Assembly: GCF_032884065.1 (NCBI RefSeq)
Contig: NC_088872.1
Location: forward strand, 4,960,001-5,024,000
From: Artemia franciscana
Lineage: Eukaryota; Arthropoda; Branchiopoda; Anostraca; Artemiidae
DNA: 64,000 nt
Direction of reading: 5' to 3'
In this document: piece after piece, positions 21,003-33,138 of the stretch
How positions within the stretch are numbered: the first letter of the stretch is position 1
How the letters are laid out: each line of letters begins with the position of its first letter
Made by a program: the position numbers and the translations under genes
The notes under the pieces: model-generated
Databases searched by the model: none
What the model was told of the DNA's origin: nothing
Seen by the model: the letters and a program-made list of their open reading frames with translations, nothing else

Positions 21003-21297
21003 ATTAACTGCGTAAAACTTGCGAATATACAACATTCTTCGCTGTCAAATTGTCGCTGGATATAAATAGATTGTCAGGTTTACCGACCCTCGAACATGCA
21101 ACGTACAATTGTCCATGGGAAAAACAATCAGTATTAAGATCTATACCACACTTTTCTAATGATTGACCTTGAGCTTTGGTGATTGGTGATTTGGTGAATG
21201 GTTATTGCAAATGCTAATCGATTTGGGAATTGCAATTTTTTAAATTGAAAAGGCAGATCCGTTGGAATCATGGGAATGCGAGGAATAAGAACAGCCT
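21003..21297 (-). pseudogene. Helitron helicase, 3' part, split by the LTR element
   Basis: The minus strand holds the helicase C-terminus, from about IPRIPMIPTDLPFQ back to SQVLRS with its stop at 21,004-21,006. A small GGTGATT-type expansion disrupts the region before KAQGQS. The upstream coding part continues at 30,237-30,828 on the other side of the 8.9-kb LTR element; GCCT at 21,294-21,297 is repeated there. Confidence 0.85.
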
Positions 21298-22119
21298 TGT
21301 GAGAAGTCCCTTTCTATTATTTATGTATTGCCTTATATTATATTCTATAATATAACATACACTATACGCCATAGCTATACGACATATAATTTTAACGACA
21401 GGCTGACATCCTCAAATTCTTGTTTACCCATTATTTACCAGTTTTATTTTTAGACGGGTAACCTTCACCTACGATCAAGTTCAACAGGCTGACACCTTCA
21501 AACCCTTGTTTACCCATTTTTATTTGTCTGTCCGTATTTACTTTGAGCGTTAGATAACCTTCAACCTATAGTCAAACTCAAAGCTTTAATTTATTACAAA
21601 ACCGGACCGGAGAGGGCGACCCTTAAAAGCGAATGTTAGAACAATATTCGGGGAGTTCTGATTCACAATTTCTGGACGACAGATAGATATAACAACCCTG
21701 CTACTTATATTTGGCTTATCGTTTTTCCTCTTGGACCAGCATTCTTTCTTGGATACTAGCTTTTCAATTAATACGAGGGACAGCCTGTCGTGTGTATTTA
21801 CAAGATTTAACGTAAGTTTTTTTATTTTCCAGATTTATATTTCTTCGCCCAAGCAAGGACTTTTCATCAACGAGAAAGAACTCTCCAGCTCAACTTCTTT
21901 CCACTTTATCTTTCTTTACCTGTTTTTTTACATACTCCTTCTAAAATAAAATTCCTTGTCTTGAGAGATTGTGACTTATAATAGGACTTAGGGAACAGAT
22001 AGACTGTTGCCATAGTAGATAGAAAAGTGAACCTATTCGCACATTGAATACTAGTGACACGCTACCATAATTCAAAGCACTAGTATTCGCTTACTCACCC
22101 CATAGGGTGGGACCTTACA
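21298..22119 (+). repeat. 5' LTR of the fossil element
   Basis: TG...CA ends, about 822 bp, near-identical to 29,408-30,236. Confidence 0.9.
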
Positions 22120-22493
22120 AAGTGGTGGCTAGCGGTGTTCTTTTCTGCTCTATGGTGGCATTCTTACTGTTTTCTATCTATTTTTTTCATTTGATTTTTC
22201 CCCTTACAATTTTCTCTTCGCCCGAGTCGGCTCATTTTTAGCAAAGGAGATTCCCACATTCGTATCTACAAACTAGAATTTTCTTGTCTATAGACTAATG
22301 TACTAGTTTCACCAAGTACGTTAAGTTTTTTCCTCATTAATTTATGAGTTTAGTCTCTTTGCATTATCCATAGATCATTTTTTTTTGCATTTTCTTTACT
22401 GTCTGTAACATCAATAGATTTTCATTGACTCATAAAATTAACACAGCATATCTGTCTCCTAATAAATTTTATTGCTTCTTGTAAAGATTTACG

Positions 22494-23501
22494 ATGTCCA
22501 CCGGAAATTCAAGTAACCTGACAAATATCCCAGATAATTCTCAATTAGCCTATCAACAGGTCCCTTCTCAAATAACCCATCAGATGGTAGTTGACCCTTT
22601 TTCACACATTCAAACTTTAACAAAACCATTGGAAGTAGAGACTTGGATAAGACAACTTAAAAGTATGAAGGCTACTCTAAAATGGGACGATGATTATACT
22701 TTAGTTATGGCGTCAAACACCTGTAGAGGAATTTTCCAGCGGTATGTGGACGAAATAATTGAGTCGGGAAACACTTTTACGCTTGAAGACCTATGTGAAA
22801 AATTGTTAAGAAATGTAGGTGCTAGAAAAACCCCTCGGTAATGTCTGCAGGCAATAGTAGAAATGAAGCAAAAACCAGAGGAAGCTGTCTTTGAATTTTA
22901 TATGAGATTAAAAACGGGAAAGATAGATTATTGTAAAGCAGAAGGGTTAGACAACTCAAAAAGTATAGATGCATTTGCCTTAGTCGATTCAATTGTTCTG
23001 CAAGCGTTCGAGACGGGGCTGCGGAGTGAGCTCCAAGAAGCGGTTAGGTTAAGACAAGATGATTATGATAATCTAGAGGAAGCACTCGAAATCGCCCAAA
23101 CTATCGAGTCAGTAAAATCTAGCCTCAGATCTAACAGCCAAATGGACCAATTTGAATATCTTACGGCAGGGGTCGCAGAAATAAATATTGGTAGAACCAG
23201 AACTCCCCATGGGCAAGCAGGGAGGGCTGCCCGTGGTAATTACTTTTCAAATCAATACAATTCTTACCAGCAGGGTCCACGCCAGATGACCCGGCACCCA
23301 AATACGGGGAATACTTTTTTCAATCTAGAGATTATCAAGGGCTACAGGGATCGCATTTACAAGGCTCTGGGAGGTATTATGAAAGAAATCCCAGAGATAG
23401 TTATAATTATTAGAGCCCTAGAGGTCATTTTGATCAAAGAGGTATTGTCCTACATCATTTTATGTATTTATGTTATTCTATTTTGGTTTTGTCTATATTA
23501 G
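22494..23501 (+). pseudogene. Fossil gag-like region
   Basis: The translation has a Gag capsid-like character: acidic helical segments with tryptophans (ETWIRQLKSM, TLKWDDDYTL) and a stretch like EEAVFEFYMRLKTGK. A region rich in Asn, Gln, Tyr and Arg follows. No zinc knuckle is evident. Assignment rests mainly on its position after the 5' LTR. The region is broken. Confidence 0.6.
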
Positions 23502-24330
23502 TTTAATTTACTTTATTTTTAGGTTAATATTTTTTATTTCACAATTTCTTTTACGCTCCAACATACCTTATAGCGATAACTGTTGAGTTAACCATTAATA
23601 ATAATAAAAGAATAAGATTAGGGAAATCAAAATGAGAGGATGCATGTCTTATGTCGATGTAACAGCTGAAATTTAGGTAGGTTTTTTTTAACTCATGGGA
23701 TCAATTTGTCACACACATACAAACCCCTCCCCCCCAGATTTCCTGGGTATTTAAATTAAAAACTTGCTTATGTAAATGTTGCCCCAACTCATCATGCGCC
23801 CAGGGATTACTGTACCCCCTTCCTTAGCTACGCCATCGCATACGAATGCGTCACGTTGTTTTTGTAATCTTTGAATTTAAAATATTAATATATTTTTATC
23901 TTGTTTTTGTCGGTCCTTCCGACCTTCTATGAAATAAAAGATGCCACTCGGCTGTAATTTCACTTTGGTCCTTGATTTTCCCCTCGTAAAAATCTATTAA
24001 TACAATATTAGTTTTTTAACTCTGTTGAACGAAAATGGATCCAGGCATGGTCAAACTGTAAGGGAAGGAAAATTGGGAAAAAATAACTCTAGGGGAGAGA
24101 AAGTTGAAGGAAAGTCAGAACAAGAAGTTTAGGGGATGGAAATTTTGCTACCCACTGCGTGTACATCGTTTGAGTCGTAAATAAAAAAAGAAAGAATAAA
24201 TATTAAAATTTAAAAATAGAAATGTAATTTTTATTCGATTCAAACTGATTTCTACAATACAGATGCCACTTGGCTGTGGCTACTTGGCTGGCTTACTAAA
24301 AGATGCCAATCGGCTAAGGTAATTCAAAAG

Positions 24331-25733
24331 ATGGTATGTCTCAGCATAAGTTTTGAAGAGAGGGAAGAATGGCAGAAAAATTTATTTATTCTTCACTTTA
24401 TCGGACAATTATTTCGCACAGGTTATTTCAAACACGACATAAATCTTCAATTACTATGTGTTTCGGTTTTACGGTTTGTTTTCCGAACCTGGACTACGAT
24501 TGTTAACTACTGTTATGTGAACCGCAATTCATACGATGATTCTGACAGGGCCTTGGTGTCAAAGGTTTGCTTCTTTGTCAGCAAGTCAATTGTCATGTTG
24601 TCAGACAGAAACATAAAATGGCTCTACATTAAGGGGAAGCTCAACCCAGTTGATGTATTAAGCCAACCACCAGACGAAACGCTTCTTCGAACTCGACCTT
24701 TCTCACTCGCGGATGAAGAAGCAGAGTTTTTTTTGGCAGTGACAGTACAGACAGAATCAACGACAATGAATTCAACTTCGCCGAAAGGAAGTTTGGACTT
24801 TCTAGGTTTGGAAGTTCAACAGATTAGGGAGTACCAGATGAATGACGTAGAATTAACAGCAATTATAGGCTAAGCTTAATGCTTCAGCACGGGACAAATG
24901 ATTACGCGAAATTTGAATTTAGTAGCACAAATGGGGATGCCCTGCAAAGACAGGAAGACCGGGACGCCGGGTTGAGATTTAATGAAGATAGAAATGGCAA
25001 AAATAGCCATATTACAGTTAGTCCACAGGACCATGACTCCCTAGGAGAGGCTGCTAGTCTCCAAGACCAGCCTGATTATATTGATACTTCGGAAAGAAAT
25101 GAGAAATTGAATGATATGAAAGGAAATGAATGTATATTTATAGATCCACAAATGAATCCAGGAAAGCTTGAAAGGTTACTGGAAAAGTGGAATATAGTGC
25201 CATGGCTGCAGAAGGAAGTTGACAGGCTCATTTTGTGGGAGAGGATTTGGTATCGGATGCCGCCACCGGAAGAAGGCAGAAAATCAAATGCGCAAATTTT
25301 ACAACTACTGATTCCTAGGTTCCTGATTCCTGGTGTTTTCCAACTGTCGCATTCACATGTCCTCATGGCCGCCCACCATAACGCGGAAAGAAGCCTAGTC
25401 AAACTAAGAAATTTCTGCTATTTCGAAAAGATGTCGACACATATGAAGAATGAGGCTCAGAATTGCCATATTTGCATGCGTAGAAATATTACCCCCAAAG
25501 TTGTGCCCGAGCTACAAAAGAATGTCTTCGCTGAAATAAGCTTTGAAACGTGGTGTTTGGACACTTTAGATCCTTTGCCTTTGTCTGGAGGCAACAAATA
25601 TGTCGTTGTCTGCGTAGATGTCCGTACTTCCTTAGTTGTCTTAGAACCCGTACCTGATGTTACTTCAGAGACTATTTGTAAATTTTTACTGCGTCGCGTT
25701 ATTTCTTATTTGGAATGTTTCGTTTTCTATTGA
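24331..25733 (+). pseudogene. Fossil pol region: RNase H end and integrase
   Basis: It shows the RNase H C-terminal signature WLYIKGKLNPVDVLSQ, a zinc-binding HHCC region (SHSHVLMAAHHNAE and NCHICMRR) and the start of the integrase core around WCLDTLDPLPLSGGNKYVVV. These identify Ty3/Gypsy-type pol. It is broken. A near-identical segment is at 10,982-12,379. Confidence 0.8.
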
Positions 25734-26666
25734 CAGATTGTCACGCGCCTTTCCGCTCAAGTCTTTTCAAACGACTTATGAGTTCCTTGAAGGTGAAAAA
25801 ACTCTTCACCAGCCATCGGGGTCCTTCCACGAATGGAACAGCAGAGAACAAGGTCAAACTTCTTAACCCCCGCTCTGGATACGGCCTTGGCTAATGGTTT
25901 TTGACGTGCTTAAATAGGATCGATGTTATTGTTTTGCTATTAAATGCCATTACTATAGGTTCCGCACAAGGTGGAAATTGCTTTTTCTAATTTCAATAAT
26001 CACATTGTAAGACTGAGGGGTAGGAGCACTTGATGTTAAAATAAAAATCAATAAAAAAAAGTCTATTTTTCCAATCTCTAACTGCTGATAAAGCTAACTT
26101 CAGTTTAGGTCTGAACAATTTTGGTGTGGGATGTGTTCTTTTATATAGGTATCATTGTATATGTATATGTGTATGTATATGTATCATTACAAAAATTAGC
26201 CTGGTTTGACTTTTGTTTTAAATTGTGTTTGTTTATATTCGCATATATGTATAACTGAGTGTTTCCACTCTATTAATGTTGTATTAAAATATTCGATTAC
26301 CAAAACACGTAAAACTATAGTAGGATACTTTCTGGGAAAGGTATAAATAAAGTAGAAGTTATAATATGTCTATATAACTAAGGTTTAAAGACTTGAATCA
26401 AGACAGACGGGCTGCTCATTTAAATTTTGGGCATACACTTGAAAATATTTAAAAACAAAATGATAAAAATGGTAATTTATAAGCTACGACTATCTTAGGA
26501 CATAAAGGTTTTAGTCAATGGCTTAGTGATCATTCTGTCGCTGTTTAAGAATTGATTTAAGAATTTCTATGTATAATTTTATGGACCAAGTCCATAAGTC
26601 GATATCACCGTCCACCTCATCCTCCCAAATCCGTAAGCGCTCGCCATTTCTCCTAACGGAAATCTT

Positions 26667-27656
26667 TTGGACCTGGTTAAAATTGTAAAATGTGAACTCA
26701 TGTCAACTTCAGAACATTTAATAGTTGTGTGCTATTTACCACTGAATCGAATAGGCAGTGAATTTAACTTGTATGAAACAATATCAGTGCCGTACAGAAT
26801 AAGTGACTCCCAACATTATATTAAAACTCAACCTTCTTCCGACTTTTTTGCTGTAACAAATGATGCTGATTCATACCTGTTATTGAACCGTTATGATTTA
26901 GAATTTAATTGTGTATCCTATAAACAGAAAACCATTTGTGATAGCCATATAATTCTGAGAAAAGCTAGCTTCAAATCATGCTCATATGCTGCTTTTACAG
27001 AAGATACAAGTGCAATTAACCAGTTATGCGAAAGGAAGGTAACAGCGTTCTCCTCGCCATTTGCAGCTGTTTTAGACCAAGACACCTATGTCTTTGCAAG
27101 CCCTTCGTCAGGACCAGTTACCCTGAATGTTGTCTGTCCTGAATCAAATTTATTTTTAACTAATCAAACTTATAAACATTATTCAATCAACGTTAGTGAG
27201 GCCCAAGTTTTTTCTATCAACAGTGAGTGTAAAATTAGTCATTCGTCTTTTATAATTCAAGATTTTTATAGCCCTGTCACTTCGTTTCTTGCCAAATCTT
27301 TTTCGCCCGTATCAGAGGTGGAAAAGCTTATTTTACCATTAGATCAAGTTACGTCAAAATTTACCATTAAAAAACTGAATGAGTACTGGCAGGAAAAATT
27401 AATATCAAAAACTAATAGAATTGACAAAACTATTGAACTTCCACTCGAACTCTTTTTGACGGGCGAACCAACCAGTACTCATCCACCGTCATTAACACCA
27501 ATTTTTATACTCTTAACTATATTAACAATTGCAGTTATTGTATGTATGTGCATATCTCTGCATTTATACAGAGAACTTAGTAAATATTCTGATACAATGT
27601 TTATGCCTATCCAAAATCTGAGGGAAGAAATACCTCCAGAAGAAGGAGCCTTGTGA
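26667..27656 (+). pseudogene. Fossil envelope-like region
   Basis: The region reads as a long ectodomain-like stretch with scattered cysteines and several N-glycosylation sequons (for example NQT, NVS). A hydrophobic segment of about 20 residues near the C-terminus and a short acidic tail end in EEGAL. Position after pol and this layout match the env of insect errantiviruses. This segment itself looks whole; its counterpart near 13.3-14.3 kb has about one break. Confidence 0.6.
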
Positions 27657-28544
27657 AAAATTTATCTTGTGACTAAATGTTCAAAAGGGTTGATCGAAAC
27701 TGAAGAAAAATTTGAATTTTTAGCTGGGAGCCTACTATACATAAATAAACATTAAATAAGGTTTCAGGGAGGAATTTGGAAAAGAGAAAACAATTACTTC
27801 GATATTATCCCCCCTTCATATTCATTACTTGCTCTTCATAGCTTAGCCTAAGTTATTAAATTTCCCATGAGAGGTATTTACATTCTTCAAAGTCGAGTGG
27901 TTGACAATTAAGGGTTATTCAAGAACCTTATTGCAAAAAAGGGACGTGCTACCGTTACCTGGCAAACGAAAAAAAAATGCACCCCTCGGCAAAGCAGTCG
28001 ATATAATATGTGGTTAGTCAATCCTATATTTTGACACCATATACAGATTTGCATAAAACCCCTTCTGTCTGCTCAGGCATGTCGAGCTTATATGACATAA
28101 CAAAGGGTCAACACTCTGACGAATAGTACGTAAGTATAAATATACCACAATCGGGAATTTTCATAACTAGACTAAAAGAAGTATATTCGTAGAATTTTTT
28201 TTTTTACCGAAGTATTTCAAACTCTTACGAAAAGTTCATATCAGTAAAGATATTTGGGGTATTGCACCAGGGAGATTCATTTAAAATTCAGCTTCGAATA
28301 ACCGCTAACGTTAGTAAAATTTGTGTAGTGTACCGATTTTAAAGAAAAGAAAAAAAAAGAACCCTTGAAAAAAAGAAGACACTGAAAAAAAAGGAGAACA
28401 CTTGGAAAAAAACAAGACTGGAGAAAGAAAAGGAAAAAAGAATGATAACTCCGGCGATCCAAGGAAAAAAGAAAAAAAGGAAACAAGGGATAAACAGATT
28501 TTTTATCATCTAATTCAATTATTTCTTGATGTTCCTTGTGAAAG

Positions 28545-28750
28545 AATTTTGTTTTGTCAAAGATTTTGTTCTGTTAAAGATTTTGTTCTGTCAAAGATTT
28601 TGTTCTGTCAAAGATTTTGTTCTGTCAAACATTTTGTTCTGTTAAAGATTTTGTTCTGTTAAGAATTTTGCTCTGTCAAAGATTTTGTTCTGTCGAAGAT
28701 TATGTTCTGTCAAAGATTTTGTTCCGTCAAATATTTTGTTCTGTCAAAAA
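28545..28750 (+). repeat. Minisatellite near the 3' end of the LTR element
   Basis: About a dozen units of AAAGATTTTGTTCTGTC (17-18 bp) with small variations. The stretch before it (28,340-28,500) is purine-rich. Both lie in the non-coding part before the 3' LTR and encode nothing convincing. Confidence 0.9.
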
Positions 28751-29407
28751 GAAAAAAAAATTAAGTTCTTTCAAAGATTCAGTTGTGTTCACTTTATGTA
28801 TTTGTGCAGTGTTAATACTTGACAAGTCAATACTAATATTGACAAGAATCAATGTTTTTCGTAGCTTTGCCTTAGTGATGGTAAATCATTGTATAACCAT
28901 ATATTATATGCTGTGTAATGAGTTCTTGTTCGACAAAAGTTTAAATTCTAAAGTTGACATAAGTTCACCAAAATCAAAGTGACCAACTTATAGAGCAAAT
29001 AATATTAAGGGAAGAAATGGATAAACGTGATGACATCTTAAATCACTTTACTAATATATCGTACCTCTCTTATAATTATTCCAAAACTATAGTGAATTCC
29101 CTCGGAAAAAGAAAAAAAAAATCAAAAAAAAAAAAAAATTCTTTTTCGTCATGTTTTTATCATTTTTTTTTTCATGAATTCTTTCATTTCATGAAACCTA
29201 ATGGGTTAGGGTGTTATAGATATTTTTTTTTCCAGACACTTCGATCTTTAGTGTTTAATGTTCAATGTTTTATACCCTCTATTTTTCAGATTCTTCTCGT
29301 ATAGTAGATACCAAGATGATACAAGATTACACCAGAATAGTTTTCAACAACACAAAGGCGGCTTGTTGGTGTAGCACCGAGCCGTGCTTTTTCGAAGCTG
29401 GGGAGTA

Positions 29408-30236
29408 TGTGAGAAGTCCCTTTCTATTATTTATGTATTGCCTTATATTATATTCTATAATATAACATACACTATACGCCATAGCTATACGACATATAAT
29501 TTTAACGACAGGCTGACATCCTCAAATTCTTGTTTACCCATTATTTACCAGTTTTATTTTTAGACGGGTAACCTTCACCTACGATCAAGTTCAACAGGCT
29601 GACACCTTCAAACCCTTGTTTACCCATTTTTATTTGTCTGTCCGTATTTACTTTGAGCGTTAGATAACCTTCAACCTATAGTCAAACTCAAAGCTTTAAT
29701 TTATTACAAAACCGGACCGGAGAGGGCGACCCTTAAAAGCGAATGTTAGAACAATATTCGGGGAGTTCTGATTCACAATTTCTGGACGACACATAGATAT
29801 AACAACCCTGCTACTTATATTTGGCTTATCGTTTTTCCTCTTGGACCAGCATTCTTTCTTGGATACTAGCTTTTCAATTAATACGAGGTACAGCCTGTCG
29901 TGTGTATTTACAAGATTTAACGTAAGTTTTTTTATTTTCCAGATTTATATTTCTTCGCCCAAGCAAGGACTTTTCATCAACGAGAAAGAACTCTCCAGCT
30001 CAACTTCTTCCCACTTTATCTTTCTTTACCTGTTTTCTTACATACTCCTTCTAAAATAAAATTCCTTGTCTTGAGAGATTGTGACTTATAATAGGACTTA
30101 GGACTTAGGGAACAGATAGACTGTTGCCATAGTAGATAGAAAAGTGAACCTATTCGCACATTGAATATTAGTGACACGCTACCATAATTCAAAGCACTAG
30201 TATTCGCTTACTCACCCCATAGGGTGGGACCTTACA
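29408..30236 (+). repeat. 3' LTR of the fossil element
   Basis: About 829 bp, near-identical to 21,298-22,119; the length difference is a 7-bp duplication of AGGACTT. It is followed directly by the target duplicate GCCT and helicase sequence. Confidence 0.9.
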
Positions 30237-30828
30237 GCCTCACCCTCATAAGGCCCTGTCGAGATTGTGGCCTCTATTAGGTTTTCCATTGTTTTTTTTT
30301 TTTACGGCAAGTCGCGTGCCATTGCAAAGCTTTGGTGGGTTGATATTTCTTAAAAGTATTATTGGTACGCCTATTTTTAGTTGTAGCACGTGTGTTGGAA
30401 ACCCTGAAAGATCCACGGAATTTAAAAATTCAGATGGATAGTTAACCGCTTCATTTGGTTCCAAAACTGTGTCGACTGACTTGTAAAGGACTGCCTGGTC
30501 TCGAATCTTGGTCAAAACAATATTGTTGATATCGTGGACGTTAGCCATTTATTATTTTTATAATTGTTTAGAATTTTCGGAAATACTTTTTCAAACAATT
30601 TATTTTTGGACGTCACTAAATTACAGAATTCAGCAGGTAGTTGTATACGTCCTGAAATTGAGTCTACTGGGAGCTTTCCGTTTCCAATTACCAGCAATTG
30701 ATCTGAAAATGTTTGACCAGAGTCATCGTTTTGCAATTGGTCGCGCATATTTGTAGTTAATTTTAATGTTTTTACGTGTGCCCATAAATTAGAATTTTTC
30801 AGGCAAGTATTCATTTTGTCTACAGGGG
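30237..30828 (-). pseudogene. Helitron helicase, middle part, split by the LTR element
   Basis: The minus strand encodes NLWAHVKTLKLTTNMRDQLQND, GRIQLPAEFCNLVTSKNKL, NNIVLTKIRDQAVLYKS and [19 protein letters not shown], with an expanded A run that shifts the frame near 30,292. Compared with other copies a stretch around LSERAILA is missing near 30,540. It continues in 21,003-21,297. The upstream end stops at 30,828, where a Helitron terminus begins. Confidence 0.85.
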
Positions 30829-30835
30829 TTGATCC

Positions 30836-31030
30836 CTTTGTACCACCTGTGAATATAGTTAGATTTATATATGTGTTTTGAACGACGTAAAACTTGCGAA
30901 TATGCAACATTATTGGCTTTCCCGTTGTCTGTGCATATACAAAGCCTTATGTACTTATAATGACGTCATATGCAAACGCTCTTTTTACAAACAAACAAAC
31001 ATGTATACACACAACTCGGTTTTATATAGA
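30836..31030 (-). mobile_element. Helitron 5' end fragment
   Basis: Read on the minus strand it begins TCTATATAAAACCGAG at 31,030 and carries the GACGTCAT and CCAATAATGTTG sequences of the small Helitrons, then stops at the helicase piece. Its 3' hairpin is missing. Confidence 0.65.
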
Positions 31031-31053
31031 TGGATAGATAGATAGATAAAATA

Positions 31054-31235
31054 CAAATTAACTGCGTAAAACTTGCGAATATACAACATTCTTCGCTGTC
31101 CAATTGTCGCTGCATATAAATAGGTTGTCATGTTTACCGACCCTCTAACATCCAAGCTCGTAAGTCGTAATGCGCCATATTAGTTACGCGCCATTGTAGT
31201 TGTGTCCCTGTGTCACACCTGTGAATATAGATAGA
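31054..31235 (-). pseudogene. Helitron helicase terminus and subterminal block
   Basis: At 31,054-31,148 the minus strand holds the last part of the helicase (from about the GKPDNLF region to SQVLRS). The Helitron subterminal block with TTACGCGCCAT and GTGTCCCTGTGTC follows at 31,150-31,220. It is degraded and non-functional, and marks the right edge of the Helitron-rich region. Confidence 0.7.
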
Positions 31236-31320
31236 TATATATATATATATATATCTATATATATATATATATATATCTATATATATATATATATATCTAT
31301 ATATATATATATATATATAT
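31236..31320. repeat. (AT)n microsatellite with TCTA interruptions
   Basis: AT repeat broken by regularly spaced ATCT elements. Confidence 0.97.
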
Positions 31321-31529
31321 CATGAAAAGAGAAATCACCAATGCAACAGCACAAACACAAAAAAAAAGAAAAAAAAGAGAGAGACCGAAGGAGAAAAGGA
31401 AGACTGTTTTCCTAAATTAGTGATTAATATAGACCAGCGCTTGAATGAGGCTTAACCCTACTCATCCATACAATCACATAGGTCAAACAGCATAGCCATA
31501 CACAATCAACCATAAAGAATAATCCATGG

Positions 31530-31662
31530 GCATTCCCTGTGTTCCCGTCGTCATTTACATATCCCCCTGTGCCCCCCGGCGTCCCCGTTGTAGTTGTGTC
31601 CCTGTGTCCCGGTCGTCACAATATTCCCTGTGTCCCAGTAGTCATCTGTGTCCCGGTCTGTA
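31530..31662 (+). repeat. TGTGTCCCGGTCGTC-type minisatellite
   Basis: Four to six irregular copies of a CCCTGTGTCCC/CCGTCGTC motif of about 25-30 bp. It resembles the GTGTCCCTGTGTCCC element of the Helitron subterminal block, so it may derive from it. Confidence 0.6.
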
Positions 31663-31689
31663 AATACATTCGTTTTTGAATTGATATAT

Positions 31690-32050
31690 GATGAAATAAA
31701 TTTTTGTGTTTTTCCCCTTTTTTTCTTTTTAGTTTTTTTTGGTTTTTACCCTTTTTTTAGTTTTTTTAGTTTTTTTTTCTTTTTAGTTTTTTTTGCAGTT
31801 TTTACCTTTTTAGTTTTTTTTTATTTTTATTTTTATTTTTTTTAGTTTTGTTTTTCTCCTTAATTTTTCAGTTTTTTTCCTTTTTTAATTTTTTTTTCTT
31901 TTTTTTCTTTTTTAGTTTTTTAGCTTTTTTGTTTTTTTTATTAGTTTTTATTTTTTTCATTTATAGTTTTTTTGTCGTTTTTACCTTTTTTTGTTTTTTT
32001 TTTAGTTTTTTTTGTTTTTAGTTTTTTCTTTTTAGTTTTTTTGTAGTTTT
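31690..32050. repeat. T-rich low-complexity tract (TTTTAG)n-like
   Basis: Long runs of T broken by AG, G and C. There is no coding signal. Confidence 0.95.
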
Positions 32051-32052
32051 TA

Positions 32053-32133
32053 CTTAGCCAAGGTTTGAACCTGCAAGCTGCTCGGACCTAGAACCTGGAA
32101 CATAACGCGTTACCTACTCAGTTACTTCGGGCT
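32053..32133 (-). repeat. tRNA-derived SINE head (decayed)
   Basis: On the minus strand an A-box-like TAACTGAGTAGG is followed about 40 bases later by a B-box-like GGTTCAAACC. The spacing is that of a tRNA, but the stems pair poorly. It runs into a sequence, TACATTCGTTTTTGAATTG, that also occurs at 31,667-31,686, so a repeat unit brackets the T-rich tract. Confidence 0.45.
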
Positions 32134-32179
32134 TGAATACATTCGTTTTTGAATTGGTATATGATGAAATAATTCAGAC

Positions 32180-32279
32180 NNNNNNNNNNNNNNNNNNNNN
32201 NNNNNNNNNNNNNNNNNNNNNNNNNNNNNNNNNNNNNNNNNNNNNNNNNNNNNNNNNNNNNNNNNNNNNNNNNNNNNNN
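32180..32279. other. Assembly gap (100 N)
   Basis: Exactly 100 N, a placeholder of unknown true length. Confidence 1.
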
Positions 32280-32346
32280 TTGCATGTTTGAATGAGACCT
32301 ATTAACAAATAAATTGATTTTTTTCCGAATTGTTACGACCCCTGGG

Positions 32347-32663
32347 CCAGTCCTAGCTAAGTGGTTGTTGGCGCGCTGGTTTGGGAATTCTTCGTCCAAA
32401 GTGTATGGGTTCGATCCCTGGCGTAGCCAGTTGTTTGGTTTGGGACGGGGGTCAGTGGCGTGACTCCTGTAACCTTAGCCAGAGTCGATCCAGGTCTAAA
32501 TGGGTACCTGGAGATCTCAGGTAGGTAAGGAGGAAGGGTGTGCGAATGCACAGGATGGCTAGCCCCCACCCCCGTATTGCATTTCCTGGCTGAAGGGCCA
32601 CGACACGGAAATGAGCAGTGTCGGTTTGGACCTCAAGGGTCTAGTGCCGTCATACTTACTTAT
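32347..32663 (+). mobile_element. tRNA-derived SINE with intact target duplication
   Basis: The 317-bp element has a tRNA-like head with an A box near TAGCTAAGTGG and a B box GGGTTCGATCC at about 32,408-32,418, then a body with a GGGTACCTGGAGATCTCAGG segment. Its tail is a short TACTTACTTA repeat rather than poly(A). It is flanked by the exact 14-bp duplication TTACGACCCCTGGG (32,333-32,346 and 32,664-32,677). Such elements move with a partner LINE's machinery; the perfect duplication means insertion was recent. Confidence 0.85.
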
Positions 32664-33138
32664 TTACGACCCCTGGGATATGAAATTTTATTATTGTGCG
32701 CATAGCCTATGTTCAGTATCCATGTGCCACTCTCGGCCAATCGACGAAAATCTGCTGAGTCTTGGGTTGTCAGATTATAATAGTAAACTCTACAGTTCAT
32801 TAGTACATTGCCCTCTTTATTTATTTCAAATTCAAGTCAATTAGAAATTCTTTGTAGCTGATGATATTTCTTGACGTCATATTTTCCTTTAGATTAAGGA
32901 TAATCTTTAAGTTTCCCTAATACGTTGCGTTTTCTTCCTGGGAACATGGAATGCTGACACTTCCTGCTGTTTGGCTTTCCTTTGACCTTGATAAAAATAA
33001 ACTAATCCATTACATATGGATGAGTATCCTAAGAGGGAATTCCTGACTTTGTTGAGTATATGCAATAGTAAAAAGAAATGTTTATTCTCTCTTTTTTTCC
33101 AATGATACAAAAATCTCCATAGAAATAAAGGACTATCA

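Larger units (their letters stand above)
18828..21213. repeat. 2.4-kb inverted duplication, right copy
   Basis: It is the reverse complement of 7,760-10,169. The left breakpoint shows a few bases of shared sequence (TAAG) with the fold-back arm. The right breakpoint lies in the helicase C-terminus, where this copy continues as normal helicase and the other runs into a Helitron terminus. Confidence 0.9.
21298..30236 (+). mobile_element. Fossil: envelope-bearing LTR element, Ty3/Gypsy (errantivirus-like)
   Basis: The 8.94-kb element is bounded by LTRs of about 822 and 829 bp that start TGTGAGAAG and end CCTTACA. A 4-bp target duplication GCCT flanks it (21,294-21,297 and 30,237-30,240), and the target is a Helitron helicase. 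Parts in order are the 5' LTR, a possible primer-binding area just after 22,119, a gag-like region, a pol region in which I see the RNase H end and integrase, an envelope-like region, a long non-coding tract and the 3' LTR. It is broken, with several breaks. The LTRs differ by about five substitutions and one 7-bp length change, so insertion is recent. Confidence 0.88.

Noticed and set aside
28402-28982. Cys/Phe/Val-repeat frames
   Set aside because: They are read-through of the 17-bp minisatellite in the non-coding part of the LTR element.
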